This document shows, piece by piece, positions 8,443-15,626 of a stretch of 64,000 bases of DNA. Position 1 is the first letter of the stretch; each line of letters begins with the position of its first letter. The stretch spans positions 124,001-188,000 of the forward strand of contig JAGUYK010000032.1 in the NCBI GenBank assembly GCA_020061355.1. Reading direction: 5' to 3'. The notes under the pieces are model-generated. The model was not told where the DNA came from. It was given only the letters and a program-made list of their open reading frames with translations, and ran no database searches. Position numbers and translations under genes: made by a program. This stretch comes from Ignavibacteriales bacterium. Its GTDB lineage: Bacteria > Bacteroidota > Ignavibacteria > Ignavibacteriales > Melioribacteraceae.

Positions 8443-9819
8443 GTGAAAATAAATCATAACAAGAATTTTTTATTCATTTCATTAGCCTTATTTCTGTCTT
8501 CATATTTATGCTGGGCTCAGACATTAGAAGTTGAAATTGAAGGCTATTCATCTAATATTTATCTATCAAATCTTGCCGGTGAAAAAACTTCTTTAATAGA
8601 TTCCGCAAATTCAAAAGACGGTTCCAAGTTTTCATTATCAAAGAATAATTTGCATTCCGGTATTTGCCGTATTTCATTCGATAAGAATAAATGGATTGAT
8701 TTTATTAATGATGGTAAAAATGTTTCTATTTCAACAGATATTAAAAATGTTTTTGATAGTCTCAGGATAATTGAGTCGGAAAGCAATAAGCTTTTTTATT
8801 CTTTTCTTAGACTAAATAGACAGTATAAAACTAAAACTGAACTGCTTAACCTTATCATATCCCGGTTCCCGAAAGATGATCCATACTACAATTTGTCCCG
8901 CCAAAGACTTAATGAGTTGCAGAATGAATACCTTGAATTTGTAAACATTACCTCGCAGAAAGAGCCTGCATCTTTTATCGCAAGATATATCCGTTATGCA
9001 CAGCTTCCTGTAATTGATATCAATCTTACTGTTGAAAAGCATGTTGACTATTTGAAATCAAACGCACTCAATCATATCAATTTTAACGATGCATTGTTGA
9101 TTAACTCGGATCTCTTTACAAACAAAACGATTGAGTATTTATCCTATTACGGGAATCCCCAATTCCCAAAAGAAATGCTAGAAAAAGAGTTTATGAAATC
9201 TGTTGACACACTTCTGAACAAAGCGAAAGTAAATCAGCTCGTCTATCAACAAATAACTGAATATATGATTGATGGATTTAAAAGATTCGGATTTGATCAG
9301 GTACTGGACTATATAGTTGAGAATTATGTTATTAAAGATGACCTCTGTCTTGATGAAAAAACTGAAGGAATGATTAAACGAAGAATTGACCAGGCAAGAA
9401 TACTTAAAATCGGTAGCTCGGTCCCTGAAATAACTTTACCAGATATCAATGGAAAACAAATAGATCTGAATAAAATTAGAGCAGGTAAGATCTTAATAGT
9501 ATTTTATGCAAGCTGGTGCCCGCATTGTAAAGAATTATTACCTCAATTGGACACATTGGTAAAAAATCAGACTGAAAAGAAATTAGAAGTTCTTGCTGTA
9601 TCGCTTGATACAAAAAAAGATGAGTGGATTAATTTTATCACCGCTAATTGTCGGTCTCTTATCAACGTGTCTGATCTAAAGGGATGGAATTCTAAATCTG
9701 CTGATGATTATTTTATTTACGCAACACCAAGTATGTTCTTAATTGATAGTGATCGAAAAATTATTAGTAAACCGACGACGTTTGATGAATTAAGAAAGTA
9801 TCAGCTGTTATTTGAGTAG
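8443..9819 (+). CDS. Exported TlpA-like thiol-disulfide oxidoreductase
   Basis: 458 residues from GTG 8443, 14 bases after the preceding stop. It has a Sec signal peptide (about 1-26, ending CWAQ). A beta-rich N-terminal part (about 27-110) resembles the DUF4369-type domain often fused to thioredoxins in Bacteroidetes. A helical linker (about 120-310) follows, then a TlpA/AhpC thioredoxin fold (about 320-458) with active site WCPHC (C359, C362). The dithiol motif indicates redox activity in the periplasm, perhaps on the cysteine-containing FISUMP proteins encoded on either side. That partnership is inferred from position and from the conserved cysteines of those domains. Confidence 0.85.
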   Translation: MKINHNKNFLFISLALFLSSYLCWAQTLEVEIEGYSSNIYLSNLAGEKTSLIDSANSKDGSKFSLSKNNLHSGICRISFDKNKWIDFINDGKNVSISTDIKNVFDSLRIIESESNKLFYSFLRLNRQYKTKTELLNLIISRFPKDDPYYNLSRQRLNELQNEYLEFVNITSQKEPASFIARYIRYAQLPVIDINLTVEKHVDYLKSNALNHINFNDALLINSDLFTNKTIEYLSYYGNPQFPKEMLEKEFMKSVDTLLNKAKVNQLVYQQITEYMIDGFKRFGFDQVLDYIVENYVIKDDLCLDEKTEGMIKRRIDQARILKIGSSVPEITLPDINGKQIDLNKIRAGKILIVFYASWCPHCKELLPQLDTLVKNQTEKKLEVLAVSLDTKKDEWINFITANCRSLINVSDLKGWNSKSADDYFIYATPSMFLIDSDRKIISKPTTFDELRKYQLLFE

Positions 9820-9873
9820 ATACATTTTTATGCATCAATAAATAGATTCATATTGTTGAGCAATGGAGGCATT

Positions 9874-10827
9874 ATGAAACTAGGATTCTTAATTTCAGCT
9901 CTATTTAGCTTTTCTGGTTTAGTCTTTTCTCAAAATCCCTGTCCAAATTTGCCTGCAGTCAATTATGGCGGGAAAATATATAACACTGTTCAAATTGGAA
10001 CACAGTGCTGGCTAAAAGAAAACCTTGATATAGGAACGATGATACCGGTGAATCAAGATGGAAGCAACAATGGTTCAATAGAAAAGTACTGTTATAATAA
10101 TGATATAAATAATTGTAATGTTTATGGTGGGTTATACCAGTGGAATGAAGCAATGCAATATGCGTCAACACCCGGTTCAAAAGGAATTTGCCCAACCGGC
10201 TGGCATATCCCAACAATCGAAGAATTTCAATCCTTAGCAAATATGGTTCAAAATGATGGTAATGCATTGAAAGCAATAGGACAGGGAACCGGAAATGGTT
10301 CAGGAACCAATACAAGTGGTTTCTCTGCATTATTATCCGGATACAGAGGAAACGATGGTCAGTCCTACTATATAGGCAGCCATTCCCGTTTCTGGGGTTC
10401 AATAGAAAATATTACTTTCGGTGCAAATATCATTCACCTTTACTACAACGTTGGCAATATTGGCTTTGGCGATGGTTATAAGGAATTCGGTTATAGTGTT
10501 CGATGCGTTAATGATATTAATATCACTTCTGTTTTTGAAGAGTTAAATCAGAATCAAATTCCAGAAGGGTATTCAATTTCACAAAACTATCCCAATCCTT
10601 TTAATCCTAATACTTTGATAAAATATTCAATTCCTAAATTCTGCCATGTTACAATAAAACTTTTTGATTTATTAGGAAAAGAAATTTTATTATTGATTGA
10701 TGAAGATAAGAATCCGGGTAATTATGAAATCTACATTAATGGAAAGGATTTTGCATCTGGAATCTATTATTATAAGATAAACGCGGGCGAATTTTTACAA
10801 TCGAAAAAAATGGTTTTGCTAAAATAG
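9874..10827 (+). CDS. Secreted FISUMP protein with type IX sorting tail
   Basis: 317 residues from ATG 9874, which has GGAGG (9865-9869) in front; a TTG frame extension to 9853 is not needed. Signal peptide about 1-20, FISUMP domain about 22-215 (YNTVQIGTQCWLKEN, GGLYQWNEAM, GWHIPT, YSVRCV), then a C-terminal Por/type IX secretion sorting domain (about 235-317). The tail begins with ISQNYPNPFNP and ends in the basic QSKKMVLLK. By family knowledge the tail is removed during export by the type IX system and the protein is attached to or released from the surface. It shares its main domain with the lipoprotein at 6386. Confidence 0.9.
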   Translation: MKLGFLISALFSFSGLVFSQNPCPNLPAVNYGGKIYNTVQIGTQCWLKENLDIGTMIPVNQDGSNNGSIEKYCYNNDINNCNVYGGLYQWNEAMQYASTPGSKGICPTGWHIPTIEEFQSLANMVQNDGNALKAIGQGTGNGSGTNTSGFSALLSGYRGNDGQSYYIGSHSRFWGSIENITFGANIIHLYYNVGNIGFGDGYKEFGYSVRCVNDINITSVFEELNQNQIPEGYSISQNYPNPFNPNTLIKYSIPKFCHVTIKLFDLLGKEILLLIDEDKNPGNYEIYINGKDFASGIYYYKINAGEFLQSKKMVLLK

Positions 10828-10904
10828 TATCAAATAATACTTGTTTTATAAAATGTGTATCCTGCTATTTAGGCGGGTGGGATTAAAAACCGGATAAGAA
10901 TTAC

Positions 10905-10935
10905 TTGCGGATACATTCTAAAAACACTACTTTGC
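10905..10935 (+). promoter_or_regulatory. Candidate promoter of the trp leader
   Basis: TTG (10905-10907), 20 bases, then TACTTTGC (10928-10935), close to the Bacteroidetes -33/-7 pattern TTTG...TAnnTTTG. It would start transcription about 20 bases before the leader-peptide ATG. Sequence match only; one base short of the consensus spacing in the -7 box. Confidence 0.4.
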
Positions 10936-10962
10936 GATTGCAAATTTTAAAACAAGAATTGT

Positions 10963-11028
10963 ATGGCAGTTATTAATAACATATCGAATTTAAGCTGGTG
11001 GTGGAGAATTAATTCTCTGCCATCCTGA
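10963..11028 (+). CDS. trpL: Trp attenuation leader peptide
   Basis: A 21-codon frame with ATG at 10963 and TGA at 11026-11028 reads MAVINNISNLSWWWRINSLP plus S. Three tandem TGG codons lie at 10996-11004. Tandem Trp codons in a short frame about 120 bases ahead of a tryptophan synthase gene are the hallmark of ribosome-mediated attenuation. The spacing fits: a ribosome stalled on the Trp codons leaves 11016-11025 free, whereas a ribosome at the stop codon covers it. The ribosome binding site is weak (AAGAA), which is not unusual in this phylum. Name given by function, not homology. Confidence 0.8.
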   Translation: MAVINNISNLSWWWRINSLPS

Positions 11029-11130
11029 TGCTATTTAAATAAACAATAAACTAAAAGCCGTGGATGGTAGAACAGTTCACGGCTTTGTTATATCCAGTCG
11101 TGAACTTCCATTCAGCGGCTTTATTTTTTT
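11016..11130 (+). promoter_or_regulatory. Trp attenuator: antiterminator and terminator
   Basis: Antiterminator: 11016-11025 (TCTGCCATCC) pairs with 11062-11071 (GGATGGTAGA) over 10 bp with one G-U. Terminator: AAAGCCG (11054-11060) pairs with CGGCTTT (11116-11122), ATGG (11064-11067) with CCAT (11108-11111), and AGTTCACG (11074-11081) with CGTGAACT (11099-11106), followed by ATTTTTTT (11123-11130). The antiterminator uses bases of the terminator's left arm and encloses the rest, so the two exclude each other. A further 9-bp hairpin is possible between 11054-11062 and 11078-11086. The RNA should terminate when Trp-tRNA is plentiful. Pairing was done by eye. Confidence 0.78.
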
Positions 11131-11149
11131 AAACCAAAGGAGGTTCACA

Positions 11150-12451
11150 ATGTCAGGCAGTAAAATTGTTTTTCTCGATCAAACTAAAATGCCAACTAAT
11201 TATTATAATATTTCAGCGGATTTGCCCGAACCAATGGCTCCACCGCTTCATCCCGGAACTAAAGAACCAGTTGGTCCTCAGGATTTATCGGCAATTTTTC
11301 CTATGGAATTAATTATGCAGGAAGTTTCAACGGAGCGATTTATTGAAATTCCTGATGAAGTACTGGAACTCTACAAAATTAGCCGGCCAACGCCTTTAAT
11401 TAGAGCATCAAATCTTGAAAAATATTTAGACACACCGGCAAAAATATTTTATAAGTATGAAGGCGCAAATCCAACCGGAAGTCATAAAACTAACACTTCA
11501 TATGCCCAGGCGTATTATAACAAGAGAGCCGGAATTAAAAAGCTGGTTACTGAAACCGGAGCGGGGCAGTGGGGAAGTTCACTTGCAATGGCATGTAAAC
11601 ATTTTGGTTTGGAGTGCGAAGTCTTTATGGTAAAAGTTAGCTATCATCAAAAACCATATAGAAAAACTTTGATGAACCTTTTTGGTGCAGAGGTTCATGC
11701 AAGTCCTTCAAATCTTACAAATGCCGGAAGAAAAGTTCTGGAAGCCGATCCGGATTCGCCCGGTTCTCTCGGTATTGCTATAAGTGAAGCAATCGAAAAA
11801 GCAGTCCAGAGAGATGACACAAATTATAGTCTTGGCAGTGTTCTAAACCATGTGCTGTTGCATCAAACAATAATTGGTGAAGAAACCCGTATTCAATTTG
11901 AAATGATCGATCATTATCCGGATGTTGTAATTGGATGCGTAGGCGGAGGCAGTAACTTTGGAGGGATAGCATTTCCATTCCTTCGAGATAAACTAAGGGG
12001 AGATCATAATGATCTTCAAGTGATCGCTGTAGAACCGGAATCATGTCCCACGCTTACACAGGGAAAATTTGAATACGATTTTGGTGATGAAGCCTGTATG
12101 ACACCGCTTCTTAAAATGTACACGCTGGGGCACAATTTTATTCCACCGAGCATTCACGCGGGCGGGCTGCGTTATCATGGGATGGCGCCAACTATTTCGC
12201 ATTTGCACAATCTAGGTTTTATTGAAGCTTCATCTTATAATCAATCAGTTGTTTTTGATGCAGCGAAAGTTTTTGCACAGACGGAAGGAATTGTTCCGGC
12301 TCCGGAAAGTTCTCATGCAATCAAGGAAGCAATAGAACAAGCATTGAAATGTAAAACGGAAGGCACTTCAAAAACTATTCTCTTCAATTTATCCGGACAC
12401 GGGTTTTTGGATCTTGGTGCTTATGAACAGTTCTTAAATAACAGTTTATAG
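11150..12451 (+). CDS. trpB: Tryptophan synthase beta chain, TrpB2 type
   Basis: 433 residues from ATG 11150, preceded by AAAGGAGG (11136-11143). It makes tryptophan from indole and serine with PLP. The PLP lysine is K113 in NPTGSHKTN, and the phosphate-binding GGGSNFGG is at about 264-271. The long N-terminal extension and the sequence around SRPTPLI place it with TrpB2, the longer form often found apart from the trp operon. No trpA or other trp gene is adjacent. TrpB2 enzymes are thought to salvage free indole or to act without TrpA. The upstream leader with three Trp codons indicates that its expression follows tryptophan supply. The gene ends at a bidirectional hairpin. Confidence 0.93.
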   Translation: MSGSKIVFLDQTKMPTNYYNISADLPEPMAPPLHPGTKEPVGPQDLSAIFPMELIMQEVSTERFIEIPDEVLELYKISRPTPLIRASNLEKYLDTPAKIFYKYEGANPTGSHKTNTSYAQAYYNKRAGIKKLVTETGAGQWGSSLAMACKHFGLECEVFMVKVSYHQKPYRKTLMNLFGAEVHASPSNLTNAGRKVLEADPDSPGSLGIAISEAIEKAVQRDDTNYSLGSVLNHVLLHQTIIGEETRIQFEMIDHYPDVVIGCVGGGSNFGGIAFPFLRDKLRGDHNDLQVIAVEPESCPTLTQGKFEYDFGDEACMTPLLKMYTLGHNFIPPSIHAGGLRYHGMAPTISHLHNLGFIEASSYNQSVVFDAAKVFAQTEGIVPAPESSHAIKEAIEQALKCKTEGTSKTILFNLSGHGFLDLGAYEQFLNNSL

Positions 12452-12467
12452 TAAGTAAATTGTTCTG

Positions 12468-12486
12468 GGGGCAATAAAATTGCCCC
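12468..12486 (+). terminator. Terminator after trpB2
   Basis: GGGGCAAT (12468-12475), AAA, ATTGCCCC (12479-12486), then TTTAATTT. It lies between convergent trpB2 and the glycerate kinase gene and may serve both. Confidence 0.85.
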
Positions 12487-12487
12487 T

Positions 12488-13813
12488 TTAATTTACAAGG
12501 ATGATTATTATATCCATCACATTAGTTCCGGTTGGACCGGTGATTATTAGTCCACCTGTTTTTTCAAAGAATGTGTATGAATCATTATTATCTAAAAACT
12601 GAAGGGGCAATAAATTCAATTCATTGGTTCGCTGCCAGATTTCATTTGAAGCAATTGCACCGGCAGCATCTGTAGGTCCGTCAGTTCCGTCAGTTCCGCA
12701 GCTTGCTATTAAGTAGTCGAATTCAGAATAGTTCATTTCAATCAAAGCCGAGAGAGCTAATTCCTGGTTTCTTCCGCCTTTGCCATTTCCTTTTATTTTA
12801 ACAGTTGTTTCACCGCCAATTAAAACACACGCCGGTTTAGAAATTGGCTGGTTTTCCCGATTAATTTTCTTAGCAATGTCAGCAGCAAGCTTTCCAATAT
12901 CTCTCGCTTCACCCTGAATATTATCGGAACGAATCAGAACGTTATATCCAAAAGTTTCAGCTTTTTCTTTTGCATGAATTAGGGCTTCTTTATTATTACC
13001 AAGAATAATGTTCGTTACATTCTTAAAGATCTCATTTCCGGGTTTAACTGTTTCAAGAATGCTTCCTTGGGCACCCATTGAAATATATTCTAGAATATTA
13101 TCAGGAATCTGATCTTTTATTTTATACTTTGCCAGTACATTTAATGCATCCTGAAAAGTACTTGGATCCGGTGAAGTAACACCTCCGGAAATTGCTTCAA
13201 GCGGATCGTTGATAACATCCGATAAAATTAAACTGACACAGGTAGCAGGGTAAATTGCCTCTGAAAGCTTTCCACCCTTAATTTTAGATAAATGTCGACG
13301 GACAATATTCATCTCTTCAATATTAGCCCCGCACTTTAGGAGCGCTTTAAAAACACTTTGAAGTTCAGAAAGAGTAATTTCATCCGGCAACTTTTCTAAT
13401 AATGCCGAGCCGCCTCCTGAAAGGAGACAGATTACCAGGTCGTTCTCATTCGCTTCGTTGACAAGTTTTAATATTTCGTCACCGGCTTTTAATCCATTTT
13501 CATCCAGTACCGGATGCCCCGATTCAATAATTTTAATTCTACTGCAAGGAATAGAATGCCCATATTTAGTTGAAATAATTCCGTCTGCTATTTTACTCTC
13601 TAATATTTTTTCAAATTCATGCGCCATGGATGCAGATGCTTTGCCAGTGCCGACAATATAAATATTCTCATATCGGTCTAAATTAATTTTGTGAGTATCT
13701 ATTAAGAGATAACTTCCTTCAAGCATTACTTTTCGTGGAATTAACTGATCGGGTTTTACCGAGTTGATTGCTGAATCGATAATCTGAAAGAGATCGTCTT
13801 TTAACTTTTTCAT
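12488..13813 (-). CDS. Glycerate 2-kinase, GckA/MOFRL family
   Basis: 441 residues from the ATG at 13813, which has GAGG five bases upstream; a TTG five codons earlier was rejected. The N-terminal domain has GTGKASASM (about 56-64) and LLSGGGSALL (about 132-141). The C-terminal MOFRL-type domain shows LIGGETTVKIKGNGKGGRNQ, then ASCGTDGTDGPTDAAGA, typical of ATP-dependent D-glycerate 2-kinases. These phosphorylate glycerate to 2-phosphoglycerate in serine, sugar-acid or glyoxylate breakdown. It is convergent with trpB2 and divergent from the membrane gene at 13902, so it is probably monocistronic. Confidence 0.88.
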   Translation of the reverse strand: MKKLKDDLFQIIDSAINSVKPDQLIPRKVMLEGSYLLIDTHKINLDRYENIYIVGTGKASASMAHEFEKILESKIADGIISTKYGHSIPCSRIKIIESGHPVLDENGLKAGDEILKLVNEANENDLVICLLSGGGSALLEKLPDEITLSELQSVFKALLKCGANIEEMNIVRRHLSKIKGGKLSEAIYPATCVSLILSDVINDPLEAISGGVTSPDPSTFQDALNVLAKYKIKDQIPDNILEYISMGAQGSILETVKPGNEIFKNVTNIILGNNKEALIHAKEKAETFGYNVLIRSDNIQGEARDIGKLAADIAKKINRENQPISKPACVLIGGETTVKIKGNGKGGRNQELALSALIEMNYSEFDYLIASCGTDGTDGPTDAAGAIASNEIWQRTNELNLLPLQFLDNNDSYTFFEKTGGLIITGPTGTNVMDIIIILVN

Positions 13814-13901
13814 TTTAACCTCATGCAAAGATAGAAATTATTTCTAAGATGAATAATAATATTGTAAATTGAGCAAGGTCAAATAAATTTTGTGGAGTTA
13901 G

Positions 13902-14555
13902 TTGGATCCTTATTTTCAAATTTTTATTGGAAGTTTCCTACTTAGCATTGTTCATGCTCTTATTCCAAGTCACTGGCTCCCGTTAGTTGCAATAGGGAAA
14001 GCAGAAAAATGGAATACGGGTGAAACAACAACGGTTGCAATAATAACAGCGGTTTCGCATACACTCAGTACTGTAGTAATAGGTATTGTTGTAGGTCTGG
14101 TTGGTTACAAACTTTCTGAAACATATCATTATATAACGCATTATTTAGCCCCAGCGATACTAATATTTCTTGGACTTATCTATTTTTATCTGGAATACCG
14201 TCATAGTAAAATTAAAACGGCACATAATCACCATCATGTTGACATAGACGGAATTGTAAAAAAGAAAAAAACGAAACGCTCAATAATTCTTACATTAAGT
14301 GCAGCGATGTTCTTTTCACCCTGTCTTGAAATTGAAGTCTATTATTTTACCGCAAGCCGGCTAGGCTGGACAGGAATTGGTATCGTTTCGGTTGTTTATT
14401 TTTTTGTGACTGTTATAGGTATTGTTCTGCTTGTTTATCTAGCATCCAAAGGTGTGCAAAAACTTAAATGGCATTTTCTGGAGCATCATGAAAAAATAAT
14501 AAGCGGAACTATACTTGTCCTGGTGGGGTTGTTGGCATTTTTCATTGACTTTTAA
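13902..14555 (+). CDS. Polytopic membrane protein, metal-transporter-like
   Basis: 217 residues from TTG 13902 (GGAG at 13894-13897). About six hydrophobic spans are visible, with an early HALIPSHWLPL motif and a histidine-rich loop HNHHHVD (about 108-114) between spans 3 and 4. A later SPCLEIEVYYF segment follows. Histidines in the first helix plus a His-rich loop recall RcnA/NiCoT and cytochrome c-biogenesis (DsbD/TauE-like) permeases, so heavy-metal or cation export is plausible. No substrate can be assigned. It could alternatively be a hypothetical member of the LysE-like superfamily. Confidence 0.7.
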   Translation: MDPYFQIFIGSFLLSIVHALIPSHWLPLVAIGKAEKWNTGETTTVAIITAVSHTLSTVVIGIVVGLVGYKLSETYHYITHYLAPAILIFLGLIYFYLEYRHSKIKTAHNHHHVDIDGIVKKKKTKRSIILTLSAAMFFSPCLEIEVYYFTASRLGWTGIGIVSVVYFFVTVIGIVLLVYLASKGVQKLKWHFLEHHEKIISGTILVLVGLLAFFIDF

Positions 14556-14668
14556 CTTTTATAATCCGGATTTATTAGTTTGATGTTAGAGGTTCATTTA
14601 AAAACTTCTTTAGAGATTTCGATAAAATAAATATCTTCTACCATGCATTTTTGGAATATAATTTTTTA

Positions 14669-15589
14669 ATGAAGAAAATTTCATTTGTAATTAACGGCTT
14701 ACTTAAGAATATCAATTCGAGAACAAAAGAAATAGAACTGCTTCTCGGTAAAGATTTTAACATTTCATATCACATTTCGCAAAGAAGTACAGACTCAATT
14801 GATTTATCCCGTAAATGTATTGAAGAGGGAACCGACTATATAATAGGTATTGGCGGTGACGGAACTCTAAATGAAGTAATAAACGGTGTGATGTTATCAG
14901 ATAAAAAGAAAAGGAAGAATGTAAAAGTGGGACTGCTTCCAACAGGTTCCGGTAATGACTTTGCAAAAACTATGAAACTGGATTCTGAAGTGTTAACATT
15001 AAAAAATCTAATAGAAAGTGAACAATCAGTTTCTATTGATATCGGAAAAATCGAATGCAAAGACAATAACAGAAAGGATGCAATAAGATATTTTAACAAC
15101 ATTGCAGATGTAGGTTTAGGCGGTGAAGTGGTTTTGAAAGTTAATAAAAGCAGCAAAATATTTAGCCCCACTTTCAGATACCTTAAATCATCCGTTGAAG
15201 CATTTTTCACATACCGGAAAAAGAGAATCAGGTTTACTTCACCTCATTTTGTATGGGAAGGCGCTGTATTAATCCTCTGTCTTGCTAATGCAAATTATTT
15301 TGGAAGCGGATTGGGAATAGCTCCACATGCTCAGGTTGATGATGGCAAAATGGCTGTTGTTATTGCCGGCGAGATAAGTCTTTTTGATTATCTTAGAAAT
15401 CTTTCCCGCATCAGGAATAAAGAAATAATAAATCACCCTGGAATAATTTATAAGGAAGTTGAATCCTGTACCATTGAACCCATTGAAGATAATTTATTGA
15501 TCGAAACAGATGGCGAGCTTGCAGGAATTCTTCCACTTAAGATGAGTGTGTTAAATAAGGAAATTGAATTCCTTTCACCTAAAAAATAA
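14669..15589 (+). CDS. Diacylglycerol/lipid kinase family protein
   Basis: 306 residues; ATG 14669 gives the usual start MKKISFVING, while an in-frame TTG at 14651 would add six atypical residues. The DAGK catalytic domain shows IIGIGGDGTLNEVING (about 57-72) and LLPTGSGNDFAK (about 90-101), the nucleotide-binding signatures of the DagK/YegS/LCB5 superfamily. The C-terminal beta-sandwich is complete and ends with IETDGE. These cytoplasmic enzymes phosphorylate diacylglycerol or related lipids with ATP. The substrate cannot be decided from sequence. It is followed by a perfect hairpin shared with the convergent peptidase gene. Confidence 0.9.
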   Translation: MKKISFVINGLLKNINSRTKEIELLLGKDFNISYHISQRSTDSIDLSRKCIEEGTDYIIGIGGDGTLNEVINGVMLSDKKKRKNVKVGLLPTGSGNDFAKTMKLDSEVLTLKNLIESEQSVSIDIGKIECKDNNRKDAIRYFNNIADVGLGGEVVLKVNKSSKIFSPTFRYLKSSVEAFFTYRKKRIRFTSPHFVWEGAVLILCLANANYFGSGLGIAPHAQVDDGKMAVVIAGEISLFDYLRNLSRIRNKEIINHPGIIYKEVESCTIEPIEDNLLIETDGELAGILPLKMSVLNKEIEFLSPKK

Positions 15590-15594
15590 TTATA

Positions 15595-15616
15595 GGGACG
15601 TTATGAATAACGTCCC
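15595..15616. terminator. Bidirectional hairpin between convergent genes
   Basis: GGGACGTTAT (15595-15604) and ATAACGTCCC (15607-15616) form a perfect 10-bp stem. There is no long T tract, but it lies exactly between convergent stops at 15589 and 15627. Confidence 0.65.
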
Positions 15617-15626
15617 CATCAATGAG

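Noticed and set aside
11060-11149. An upstream in-frame start for trpB2 at 11060
   Set aside because: It falls inside the terminator stem and gives a non-homologous extension. ATG 11150 has a strong AAAGGAGG site.
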